Below, piece by piece: positions 26,369-34,072 of a DNA stretch of 64,000 nt. Under the pieces are notes generated by a model. It was not told the DNA's origin. It ran no database searches and was given only the letters and a program-made list of their open reading frames with translations. Both the position numbers and the translations under genes were made by a program. Source of the DNA: Paracoccaceae bacterium (GTDB taxonomy: Bacteria; Pseudomonadota; Alphaproteobacteria; Rhodobacterales; Rhodobacteraceae). Location of the stretch: contig JAWPMR010000001.1 of NCBI GenBank assembly GCA_033344815.1, positions 3,086,136-3,150,135 of the forward strand. Reading direction: 5' to 3'. Positions within the stretch are counted from its first letter, which is position 1; each line of letters begins with the position of its first letter.

Positions 26369-28813
26369 ATGGCTGTGCCACCGTCTCATGCGCGCGTCGT
26401 CATCATCGGGGGCGGCGTTATTGGCTGTTCCGTTGCGTACCACCTGACCAAACTGGGTTGGAAAGACGTTGTTTTGCTGGAACGCAAGCAATTGACGTCA
26501 GGCACCACATGGCATGCGGCGGGGCTGATCGCGCAGCTGCGCGCAACGGCCAATATGACCAAACTGGCAAAGTACAGTCAGGAGCTGTACGGCAACCTTG
26601 AGACCGAAACCGGTGTGGCAACGGGTTTCAAACGCTGTGGTTCGATCACCGTTGCCCTGACCGAGGAACGGCGCGAAGAAATTCTGCGTCAGGCCGCCAT
26701 GGCACGCGCCTTTGGAGTGGATGTCGAAGAAATCTCGCCCTCAGAGGTCAAGACCCGGTATGAACATCTGAACATCGACGGGGTGACTGGTGCGGTTTAT
26801 CTGGACAAGGATGGGCAGGGCGACCCGGCGAACATCGCACTGGCCTTGGCCAAAGGCGCGCGGCAACGCGGGGCACAAGTGCTGGAACGCACCAAAGTCA
26901 CGCGAATCGTGCGAGACGGAAGTCGTGTGACAGGTGTGGATTGGGAGCAGGACGGCGACAGCGGTCACATCACGGCGGACATGGTGGTGAATTGTGGCGG
27001 CATGTGGGGTCATGAAGTGGGCCGCATGGCTGGCGTGAATGTGCCGCTGCATGCTTGCGAACATTTCTATATCGTGACCGAGGCCATCGCAGGTTTGAAA
27101 CAATTGCCGGTTTTGCGCGTGCCCGATGAATGCGCGTATTACAAGGAAGACGCCGGGAAGATGTTGCTTGGGGCGTTTGAACCCAATGCCAAACCCTGGG
27201 GTATGAACGGTATTTCGCCCGACTTTGAATTTGACCAATTGCCCGAAGATTTCGATCACTTTGAGCCCATTCTGGAGGCCGCTGTCGAGCGGATGCCGAT
27301 GCTCGCCGAAGCGGGCATTCATACGTTTTTCAATGGACCTGAATCATTCACGCCGGACGATGCTTATCATCTGGGGCTGGCGCCGGAGTTGGATAACTTC
27401 TGGGTCGCTGCGGGCTTTAACTCCATCGGTATCCAATCTGCGGGTGGGGCCGGTATGGCCTTGGCGCAATGGATGGAAGACGGGGAAAAGCCTTTCGACT
27501 TGGGTGATGTTGATATCAGCCGGATGCAACCGTTTCAGGGTAACAAAAAATACTTGTTTGAACGCTCCACGGAATCTTTGGGCCTGCTTTATGCCGATCA
27601 CTTTCCATTCCGTCAGAAGGAAACTGCACGTGGTGTCAGACGCTCGCCTTTCCATCAGCACCTGATCAACAATGGTGCTGTGATGGGCGAACTTGCAGGC
27701 TGGGAACGCGCAAATTGGATCGCGAAACCGACGCAGACGGCGGAATATGAATACACATGGAAGCGCCAAAACTTCTTTGACAACGTTGCTGATGAAGTGT
27801 CAGCGATCCGCAACAATGTGGGCATGTATGACATGTCCTCTTTCGGTAAAATCCGGGTTGAGGGTCGCGATGCGGTGGCCTTTATGAACTATGTGGGCGG
27901 CGGGCAATATGATGTGCCCGCTGGCAAGATTGTTTATACTCAGTTTCTGAACGCGCGCGGTGGGATCGAGGCGGATGTGACCGTGACGCGGCTCACTGAA
28001 ACGGCGTTTTTGGTGGTGACACCTGCGGCAACAAGGCTGGCGGATCAAACCTGGATGATGCGCCATGTGGGTGATTTTAACGTAGTGATCACCGATATGA
28101 CCGCGGGCGAGGGTGTTTTGGCTGTTATGGGTCCACGTTCTCGCGAACTTCTGCAATTGGTGTCGCCCAATGATTTTGGCAATGATGTCAATCCGTTTGG
28201 GACCTCTCAGGAGATCGAATTGGGCATGGGCCTCGCGCGGGTACACCGAGTGACCTATGTCGGCGAACTTGGTTGGGAAATCTATGTCAGCAGCGATATG
28301 GCAGGTCATGCTTTCGAGACACTCATGGAGGCAGGGCAGACGTTAGATCTGAAGCTATGCGGCATGCATATGATGGATTGCGCGCGGATGGAAAAAGGGT
28401 TCCGCCACTTCGGTCATGATATCACCTGTGAAGATCACGTATTGGAAGCAGGACTTGGATTTGCGGTCAAGACAGACAAGCTGGATTTCATTGGGCGGGA
28501 TGCAGTCCTACGCAAAAAAGAAGAGGGTCTCAAGAACCGGCTTTTACAGTTTAAGCTGAAGGATGCGGAGCCATTACTCTATCACAATGAACCGGTCATG
28601 CGGAATGGTGAATTGGTCGGGTATCTTGCCTCCGGGGCTTACGGTCATACGCTGGGCGGCGCGATGGGGCTTGGCTATGTGCCTTGCGCAGGAGAGACGG
28701 CAGCAGACGTATTGGCCTCGCAATATCATATCGACGTTGCAGGTACATTGGTGGAGGCGGAGGCCTCGTTGAGGCCGATGTATGATCCAAAATCAGAGCG
28801 CGTGAAGGTTTGA
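26369..28813 (+). CDS. FAD-dependent oxidoreductase with GcvT domain (sarcosine/dimethylglycine dehydrogenase-like)
   Basis: 814 residues with the same two-part layout as the enzyme three kilobases upstream: RVVIIGGGVIGCSVAYHL, the flavinylation histidine in GTTWHAAGLIAQL, and a C-terminal folate-binding part (YVGELGWEIYVSSDMAG, MHMMDCARMEKGFRHFGHDI). The segment after the histidine (LRATANMTKLAKYSQELY) is closer to sarcosine dehydrogenase and the canonical family than the first paralogue, whose equivalent is diverged (NCPNFAGSWAVMNM), so the two likely act on different methylated substrates. It is the last gene of the operon, followed by a large hairpin. Confidence 0.87.
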   Translation: MAVPPSHARVVIIGGGVIGCSVAYHLTKLGWKDVVLLERKQLTSGTTWHAAGLIAQLRATANMTKLAKYSQELYGNLETETGVATGFKRCGSITVALTEERREEILRQAAMARAFGVDVEEISPSEVKTRYEHLNIDGVTGAVYLDKDGQGDPANIALALAKGARQRGAQVLERTKVTRIVRDGSRVTGVDWEQDGDSGHITADMVVNCGGMWGHEVGRMAGVNVPLHACEHFYIVTEAIAGLKQLPVLRVPDECAYYKEDAGKMLLGAFEPNAKPWGMNGISPDFEFDQLPEDFDHFEPILEAAVERMPMLAEAGIHTFFNGPESFTPDDAYHLGLAPELDNFWVAAGFNSIGIQSAGGAGMALAQWMEDGEKPFDLGDVDISRMQPFQGNKKYLFERSTESLGLLYADHFPFRQKETARGVRRSPFHQHLINNGAVMGELAGWERANWIAKPTQTAEYEYTWKRQNFFDNVADEVSAIRNNVGMYDMSSFGKIRVEGRDAVAFMNYVGGGQYDVPAGKIVYTQFLNARGGIEADVTVTRLTETAFLVVTPAATRLADQTWMMRHVGDFNVVITDMTAGEGVLAVMGPRSRELLQLVSPNDFGNDVNPFGTSQEIELGMGLARVHRVTYVGELGWEIYVSSDMAGHAFETLMEAGQTLDLKLCGMHMMDCARMEKGFRHFGHDITCEDHVLEAGLGFAVKTDKLDFIGRDAVLRKKEEGLKNRLLQFKLKDAEPLLYHNEPVMRNGELVGYLASGAYGHTLGGAMGLGYVPCAGETAADVLASQYHIDVAGTLVEAEASLRPMYDPKSERVKV

Positions 28814-28818
28814 ACCGG

Positions 28819-28872
28819 GGTGGCCTGAAGCCCACCCTACCTGCAATCGGGTAAGGTGGGCTTCAGGCCACC
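28819..28872. repeat. Large perfect-type hairpin ending the demethylation operon
   Basis: A 23-base arm (28819-28841) pairs with 28850-28872 with one mismatch and an eight-base loop TGCAATCG; the core is GGTGGCCTGAAGCCCACC. It begins six bases after the operon's stop codon. It is followed by TTTGTTGT, only a weak T tract. It may act as a terminator or 3'-end stabiliser. Similar GTGGGCTTCAGCC palindromes recur, as I recall, in roseobacter genomes, so it may be a REP-like element; there is no second copy in this window. Confidence 0.8.
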
Positions 28873-28929
28873 TTTGTTGTCGGGAGGCGAAAGGGTTGCG
28901 TATAGCCCCCTGTTCTGCGAGCAGATGGG

Positions 28930-29577
28930 ATGAGTTCAAATTACTGCCCGCCTCAGGATCCAATCTCCGTATTGCATGAAGACGCAGAAGTCTTGCTGGT
29001 TGATAAACCTGCGGGGTTGTTGTCGGTGCCGGGTAAGGGACCAGATTTGGTGGATTGTTTGCTTGCGCGGGTGCAGAGTGCATTCCCGGACGCACTTCTT
29101 GTACATCGGTTGGATCGCGACACGTCCGGGGTGATGATCTTTGCACTTACACCACACGCGCAACGGCATCTGGGCTTGCAGTTCGAAAAACGCATGACCA
29201 AGAAGACCTATGTCGCGCGGGTTTGGGGCGTGCCCGCCGAAAAAACCGGTACTGTGGATTTACCACTGATTGTGGATTGGCCCAATCGCCCTAAACAGAT
29301 GGTGTGCCATGATACTGGAAAGCCCGCGCAGACAGACTGGCGTGTGCTCAAAGACGAGGGTCAGACAGCGCGTGTGAGGCTGCAACCACATACAGGACGC
29401 AGCCACCAGTTACGTGTTCATATGCTGAGCCTTGGTCATCCCATTCTTGGTGATCCGTTTTATGCAACCGGCCCTGCGCGCGATTATGAGCGCCTGATGC
29501 TGCATAGCCAGGAACTGCGTTTCAATCACCCACAGGGTGGAAAATCTACCAAGGTCCGCGCACCGCTGCCATTCTAA
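28930..29577 (+). CDS. RluA-family pseudouridine synthase
   Basis: 215-residue RNA-modifying enzyme. Catalytic aspartate is Asp62 in LLVHRLDRDTSGVMIFA; KKTYVARVWG, LQPHTGRSHQLRVHM and LGHPILGDPFY complete the family pattern. It has no S4 domain, so it resembles RluA (23S rRNA 746 and tRNA 32) or TruC rather than RluC/RluD. Exact target uridine is not assignable. Stand-alone between the operon hairpin and the ArsR cassette. Confidence 0.92.
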   Translation: MSSNYCPPQDPISVLHEDAEVLLVDKPAGLLSVPGKGPDLVDCLLARVQSAFPDALLVHRLDRDTSGVMIFALTPHAQRHLGLQFEKRMTKKTYVARVWGVPAEKTGTVDLPLIVDWPNRPKQMVCHDTGKPAQTDWRVLKDEGQTARVRLQPHTGRSHQLRVHMLSLGHPILGDPFYATGPARDYERLMLHSQELRFNHPQGGKSTKVRAPLPF

Positions 29578-29607
29578 TTCCTCCACCAACATCGCTGTGA
29601 AAGATGC

Positions 29608-29654
29608 TTGACATGATACCATTTGGTTTCGTAAAAGAGATACCAATTAGTATC
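29608..29654 (+). promoter_or_regulatory. ArsR-AHSA1 promoter with two operator copies
   Basis: A consensus -35 TTGACA (29608-29613) is followed by two near-palindromic 16-base sites, GATACCATTTGGTTTC (29615-29630) and GATACCAATTAGTATC (29639-29654), centred 24 bases apart. The -10 falls between or just inside them (TAAAAG at 29632-29637, weak). Both sites share GATACCA and lie between -35 and the Shine-Dalgarno AAGGAGG, the right place for repression by the ArsR protein encoded next. Confidence 0.7.
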
Positions 29655-29668
29655 ATAAAGGAGGACAC

Positions 29669-29986
29669 ATGGCCCTGCCACAATCGACATTTCGCGCATT
29701 GGCTGACCCTACGCGGCGCGACATTCTGGTGATGTTGCGCGGTCGCGATCTGACAATTGCACAAGTTGCCGACAATTTCGACATGACCCGTGCAGCAGTC
29801 AAAAAACACCTGACCGTTCTGTCTGATGGCGGATTGATTAGCGTCCGGACCAGTGGTCGCGAACGTATTAATACGATCAACCCTGATGGGATTGCGCCCG
29901 TCATCCAGTGGCTCAGGTACTTCGATGTCTTCTGGGATGATCGCCTCTCCAATCTTAAGACAGCAATAGAAAAGGACAAAAAATGA
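29669..29986 (+). CDS. ArsR/SmtB-family transcriptional regulator
   Basis: 105-residue winged-helix repressor: FRALADPTRRDILVMLRGRDLTIAQVADNFDMTRAAVKKHLTVLSDGGLI is the full ArsR helix-turn-helix. The metal-binding ELCVCDL-type cysteine motif is absent, so it is probably not a classic arsenic or cadmium sensor; it belongs to the subgroup paired with AHSA1/SRPBCC proteins. A strong AAGGAGG site precedes the ATG, and the downstream gene overlaps by four bases (ATGA). Likely autorepressor through the twin upstream sites. Confidence 0.9.
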   Translation: MALPQSTFRALADPTRRDILVMLRGRDLTIAQVADNFDMTRAAVKKHLTVLSDGGLISVRTSGRERINTINPDGIAPVIQWLRYFDVFWDDRLSNLKTAIEKDKK

Positions 29987-30408
29987 CCGACCCCATTTTG
30001 CACAAAACCATCTTCTTAAAGGCCTCCCGCTCTGAGGTTTGGGCCTTTTTGACAGAGCCAGACAAGCTCGCCAAATGGTTCCACGCGCCTAAGCAGACGC
30101 TGGTGGCAGGCGGAAAACTTGAAATGTTTGGCACAACCAGCGGAGATCTATTGATCTGGGGAGAGGTCAAAGTGGCCCGCGCGCCAGAATATCTTGAACA
30201 CACGTTTACTGTGAAACCGATGGGAGATGCCGTCAGCCTGGTTAAATGGACGCTTGTCGAGGTTCCAGGCGGCACGCAATTGTCATTGGAGCATTCGGGC
30301 CTGCCCGCCGCCGCAGAGGCTTTCGATCTGGTCCTGGCGCTCGACAACGGATGGGACAAACACTTCATGCAGATGCGCGAAGCGCTTCATGAACCGGTTC
30401 CCGCCTAA
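29983..30408 (+). CDS. SRPBCC/AHSA1-like domain protein
   Basis: 141-residue hydrophobic-pocket (START/Bet v1-like) protein with KASRSEVWAFLTEPDKLAKWFHAPKQTLVAGGKLEMFG, LEHTFTV and GGTQLSLEHSGLPA, AF, NGWDKHFMQM at the C-terminus, all marks of the AHSA1 subgroup. Despite the name, bacterial members are not known Hsp90 activators; they may bind or sequester small hydrophobic ligands. Co-translated with the ArsR regulator (ATGA overlap), it forms the widespread but poorly understood ArsR-AHSA1 pair. Confidence 0.88.
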   Translation: MTDPILHKTIFLKASRSEVWAFLTEPDKLAKWFHAPKQTLVAGGKLEMFGTTSGDLLIWGEVKVARAPEYLEHTFTVKPMGDAVSLVKWTLVEVPGGTQLSLEHSGLPAAAEAFDLVLALDNGWDKHFMQMREALHEPVPA

Positions 30409-30443
30409 ATCTCACTTGCGCCTTTCAAGAGACCCTGAGCTTT

Positions 30444-30473
30444 GACTGCGCCGCTTACACAAGCGGCGCGGTC
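30444..30473. terminator. Hairpin between convergent genes, no T tract
   Basis: A 13-base stem (30444-30456 with 30461-30473, one G-U pair, core GCGCCGCTT / AAGCGGCGC) closes on an ACAC loop. It lies between the stops of the AHSA1 gene and the convergent PepSY gene and probably limits read-through in both directions, but neither side has a run of T, so it is not a textbook intrinsic terminator. Confidence 0.5.
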
Positions 30474-30479
30474 GTCACC

Positions 30480-31868
30480 TCAAGTCAGGTAGCGGCGTAG
30501 TTTCGGTAGGCGAGACAGAAACAAAATATCCACTGCAAGCACCGTCAGCAAAGCAAGCCCAGCCATTGGAAAAGCCATCGAAACAGCGAGCCCAACCAGT
30601 ACAGCGCCTTGCCACAAGGGTAATTCTTTGGGCATCGGGGGGGCAGCAAGGCGGGGCGTGTTCACCGGGCGTCGTTTCCACCAGAGCACAACCGAACTGA
30701 CGCATAAAAACAGAACCGACAAGCAAACCACCGTATTTGCCAGGACGCTCCACAAACCCAAGGTACCCATGTGCAAGGCAATGCCAACAGCCATCGCTTT
30801 GCCAGCAAGTGAATAGTCCTCATACCGGACGTCTGCCAGAATGTTCCCGGTGTGTTGATCAACATGCACGGTGCGGTCGGACATCGGATCCGTGCTGTCG
30901 GTACTCATGGAATCGCGACTCAACGTCCACACGCCCGTCACAGATTGTGGTAGATTGAGTTGGTAACGTGCATCAAAACCGATTTCTCGCGCAAAGGCAT
31001 CTATTGTATCTATTGTTACGGCAGTCCCGCTGACACCAGCAGTGCCTGAGGTGCTTCCAGAGGCGGGCATTGACGTTTGCTCCAATGCCCAGGGCACTTC
31101 GCGACGCTCGTGATTCATGCTGGCGTGGGTTTCATCGGACAAGGGCACATTATCCCATTTCTCGGCGGGAAACTGGCTCCAGGCCTGCACGATCTTGCCG
31201 CCCCAAATACCAGCCCAGGCCAGTCCGGAAATCAGGAAGAACACAAGGAACAGCGACATCCAAATGCCGACAACACCGTGCAGTGACTTCCACATTGCAC
31301 GTCCACGCCCAAAACCTGGGATCAATGCCGCGCGCCAACCTGCCTCACCGGGCCACCACATATAGAGACCTGTGGCGACCAGTACGAGTGTCAGTGAGGC
31401 TGCTGTTTCCAACAGTCGATCACCTGTGACGCCAAGCATCAGTTCACTGTGCAAGTTGTCGGCAAAATCATACCATCCGCTGCGTCGGGGAAAGATCTCA
31501 ATCACCTGAGCGGTGTAGGGATCAACCGCGACCATTGTTGCGTCTTCGCCATCATCCACGCGAAACAATGCAGCGACGTCCTCGGTGCGCGGCGCGACAT
31601 ATTGCATGAGTGTCCCGTCGGGAACTGCGGCAAGGGCCGCCTCGGCCTGCTGGGAAATAGGGGCGACCACTTCTTGGGGACTGACGCCGGTGCGCTCCCC
31701 ATCACGCCCGTCGATCCATGCAATCCAGAGCATCGATGCCCCGGTGATTGCGAGGATCGCCAGAAAGGGGATGACGAACAGTCCCGCGTAAAAATGCCAG
31801 CGCCATGCTGCAAAGTAGAGTTTATTGGCGCCGCCATTGGGCTGCGCAGAAATATCAATTGATGTCAT
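30480..31868 (-). CDS. PepSY-associated transmembrane protein (iron-regulated type)
   Basis: 462-residue inner-membrane protein with four main hydrophobic helices: WRWHFYAGLFVIPFLAILAITGASMLWI at the start, one near 170-195, one near 215-240, and two adjoining helices at the C-terminus. Two periplasmic PepSY-like stretches (GQ.IEIFPRRSGWYDFADNLHSELM and NILADVRYEDYSL) lie between. Relatives sit beside siderophore or copper receptors and are thought to reduce or handle metal-siderophore complexes. The start at 31868 has GGAG eight bases upstream. A 19-bp palindrome lies 51 bases upstream and a DUF2946-like gene precedes it. Confidence 0.87.
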   Translation of the reverse strand: MTSIDISAQPNGGANKLYFAAWRWHFYAGLFVIPFLAILAITGASMLWIAWIDGRDGERTGVSPQEVVAPISQQAEAALAAVPDGTLMQYVAPRTEDVAALFRVDDGEDATMVAVDPYTAQVIEIFPRRSGWYDFADNLHSELMLGVTGDRLLETAASLTLVLVATGLYMWWPGEAGWRAALIPGFGRGRAMWKSLHGVVGIWMSLFLVFFLISGLAWAGIWGGKIVQAWSQFPAEKWDNVPLSDETHASMNHERREVPWALEQTSMPASGSTSGTAGVSGTAVTIDTIDAFAREIGFDARYQLNLPQSVTGVWTLSRDSMSTDSTDPMSDRTVHVDQHTGNILADVRYEDYSLAGKAMAVGIALHMGTLGLWSVLANTVVCLSVLFLCVSSVVLWWKRRPVNTPRLAAPPMPKELPLWQGAVLVGLAVSMAFPMAGLALLTVLAVDILFLSRLPKLRRYLT

Positions 31869-31918
31869 GTGTGGGCTCCAAGCCTTATTGACCGGCGACA
31901 CAGCCGGGCATTGGTAAA

Positions 31919-31937
31919 AATTCAAATTGTTTGAATT
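31919..31937. promoter_or_regulatory. 19-bp perfect inverted repeat upstream of the PepSY gene
   Basis: AATTCAAATTGTTTGAATT: eight-base arms AATTCAAA / TTTGAATT with a three-base spacer. The length and symmetry are those of Fur-superfamily (Fur, Irr, Mur) boxes, and its place 51 bases ahead of a probable metal-handling membrane gene supports a metal-responsive operator. Which regulator binds it is not known from sequence. Confidence 0.5.
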
Positions 31938-32302
31938 CAGGCTGCTGGAGGCGCGCGCGAGAGGCGTGCGGAATCAAGCCCTTGGCTTTGAAGCAGAAGC
32001 TTGGCGACAAAGGAAAGAATGCGGGTTTTTTCGGACAGATCGAGCGGTCTGCCAAGGGGGTTGTGGGGCATCAGTGCTGCGCTAAGGAGCAAACAGGCTT
32101 CGCAGGTTTGACGCGACGTGCCATCTTGGTCCTCTGCGCCACCACAGATGTCGGTGAGAGAGCCTCCTGCGGCCAAATAGGCCGCCATTTCAGGCGTTGG
32201 TATCTTGCTGAAACCTATATGGGCAAAGCCAATTGTCGCCATCGCAAAGAGTAGCGAGAGGCTCACCAAAAAGCGCGAAACTGAGGCAAATACGACAGGC
32301 AT
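31937..32302 (-). CDS. Small membrane-anchored protein, DUF2946-like
   Basis: 121 residues with an N-terminal membrane segment or signal (MPVVFASVSRFLVSLSLLFAMATIGFA). The mature part has DICGGAEDQDG and TCEACLLLSAALMP, a CxxC-type pattern with an upstream cysteine that recalls DUF2946, small proteins often encoded with copper or TonB uptake genes. The ATG at 32302 is preferred to a TTG two codons earlier because AAAGG lies six bases upstream. Upstream on the same strand of the PepSY gene by 68 bases, with a palindrome between, so the two may be separately initiated. Confidence 0.65.
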   Translation of the reverse strand: MPVVFASVSRFLVSLSLLFAMATIGFAHIGFSKIPTPEMAAYLAAGGSLTDICGGAEDQDGTSRQTCEACLLLSAALMPHNPLGRPLDLSEKTRILSFVAKLLLQSQGLDSARLSRAPPAA

Positions 32303-32482
32303 TTTCAACCTTTACGGGATTTCTTGACGCAAAACCAGTTTCTGTGTGTCGCGTCCTGAGAACTATGCTGCGGCGATGGCGAATTTTTGCTTATGCGAAA
32401 TCCCACGGTGATCGTTTGATGGTTGGTCAAAAGGCGGAAACCCATGTCGTATCTGACCTCCGCCTCTAGTAGTTGGTCAACG

Positions 32483-33910
32483 TTATTCAGCCGCCCATCC
32501 GGAAACAGCTTTGACTTCCAGAAATTCTTCGAGCCCAAAGGTACCGCCTTCGCGCCCATTCCCCGATTGCTTATAGCCCCCAAAAGGCGAGCCTTGTGCA
32601 AACCCTTGGCCATTGGTTTCAACCATCCCTGACCGCAAGCGACGCGCCACGGAGCGGCGTTTCTCGTCGTCTTCGGTCTGGATGTAGTTGGTCAGGCCGT
32701 AAGGGGTGTCATTGGCAATGGCGATCGCCTCTTCATCACTTTCAAACGGAATGATTGACAGGACCGGCCCAAAGATCTCTTCGCGCGCAATGGTCATTTG
32801 GTTTGTCACGTCAGCGAACACCGTTGGCTTGACGAAATATCCGCGGTTCAACCCATCAGGGCGTCCCAGACCGCCAGCAACCAGCCGCGCCTCGCCCATG
32901 CCTGTTTCGATCAGCTTCTGGATCTTGTTGAATTGCGCTTCGGACACAACCGGTCCGATGTGTTTTCCTTCTTCAGATGCAGGGCCCACATGCGTGTTGA
33001 TCGCAACATCAGCCGCCATTTCAACCGCTTCGTCATAGCGCGATTTATGCACCAACATGCGGGTCGGCGCGTTACAGGATTGCCCGGTATTGCGGAAACA
33101 ACGGACGGCACCGGATTTGGCTGCTTTGGGGTGCGCGTCCTCAAAAATGATGTTCGCCCCTTTGCCGCCCAACTCGAGGCTGACGCGTTTCAACGTATCA
33201 GCGGCGGCTTTGGAGATGGCGATGCCAGCGCGGGTCGAGCCGGTAAAGCTGACCATGTCCACTTCAGGATGGGCGGAAAGCTGGCTGCCGACGCCGACGC
33301 CGTCCCCGTTGACCATGTTGAACACGCCCGCCGGGAAGCCCGCCTCATGCACGAATTCCGCAAAGAGCAGCCCAGACAAAGGCGCAATTTCCGATGGCTT
33401 CAACACCATTGTGCAGCCTGTGGCCAATGCAGGAACAGCCTTCAGGACAATCTGGTTCATTGGCCAGTTCCAAGGTGTGATCAATGCGCAGACGCCGATG
33501 GGTTCCAAAAGGGTTTTTTCGGTCGACGTGAAATCACGCTCAAAGCTGAAATGCTCAAAGGCATTCAGGAAGCCTTCCAGGTGCCAACTACCCGCGCCAA
33601 CCTGCTGTGCGCGGCTCAATGCCATAGGCGCGCCCATTTCCATCGACATCGCCTGCGCCATTTCTTCGGAACGCGCGTTGTAAATTTCGAGCAACCGGCG
33701 CAGCAATGCAGTGCGCTCTTCCTTGCTGGTTTGGGACCATCCCTCAAACGCGGCACGCGCAGCGGCAACGGCCGCATCAGTATCGGCTTGGCCGCCAAGT
33801 GAGATGACTGCGCATTGCTCTTCGGTGGACGGATCGATCACTGCAAAATCGTTCGGCATTGCGGGGGCAACCCACTGACCGTTGATGTAGAAATCACGTT
33901 TTTCCAACAT
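32483..33910 (-). CDS. Aldehyde dehydrogenase family protein
   Basis: 475-residue NAD(P)-dependent enzyme with ITPWNWPMNQI, FTGSTRAG, the general base Glu246 in LELGGKGANI and catalytic Cys279 in NTGQSCNAPTR, ending with EEIFGPVLS and FGGYKQSGNGREGG. Close in style to broad-specificity ALDHs such as those oxidising small aliphatic or aromatic aldehydes; the substrate is not predictable. The ATG at 33910 has AGGAGAG close upstream; an open extension to 34024 is not supported. It is divergent from the peroxiredoxin gene across 162 bases. Confidence 0.92.
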   Translation of the reverse strand: MLEKRDFYINGQWVAPAMPNDFAVIDPSTEEQCAVISLGGQADTDAAVAAARAAFEGWSQTSKEERTALLRRLLEIYNARSEEMAQAMSMEMGAPMALSRAQQVGAGSWHLEGFLNAFEHFSFERDFTSTEKTLLEPIGVCALITPWNWPMNQIVLKAVPALATGCTMVLKPSEIAPLSGLLFAEFVHEAGFPAGVFNMVNGDGVGVGSQLSAHPEVDMVSFTGSTRAGIAISKAAADTLKRVSLELGGKGANIIFEDAHPKAAKSGAVRCFRNTGQSCNAPTRMLVHKSRYDEAVEMAADVAINTHVGPASEEGKHIGPVVSEAQFNKIQKLIETGMGEARLVAGGLGRPDGLNRGYFVKPTVFADVTNQMTIAREEIFGPVLSIIPFESDEEAIAIANDTPYGLTNYIQTEDDEKRRSVARRLRSGMVETNGQGFAQGSPFGGYKQSGNGREGGTFGLEEFLEVKAVSGWAAE

Positions 33911-34072
33911 GGTGTCTCTCCTGTTTTGGGGGTGCATTGCTTCGAATGACACCTGTAATTTTCGGCACTCTGTCACTGCGCGGGACCCTCCGCAAGAGAG
34001 GGGATGTAAGATGCAACAGAACACATTAAGTAAGCTAAACGAGTTACGCTTAGCATTGCACCGGAGGACACC

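Noticed and set aside
28819-28872. CRISPR-like repeat
   Set aside because: A single hairpin with no spaced copies.
32798-33802. 334-codon open frame opposite the aldehyde dehydrogenase
   Set aside because: Shadow of the real gene on the other strand: Arg/His/Ala-rich with no domain; typical of GC-rich antisense frames.
34034-34053. Inverted repeat GCTAA / TTAGC ahead of the peroxiredoxin gene as an OxyR-type site
   Set aside because: Arms of only five bases, and it does not match a known redox-regulator consensus.
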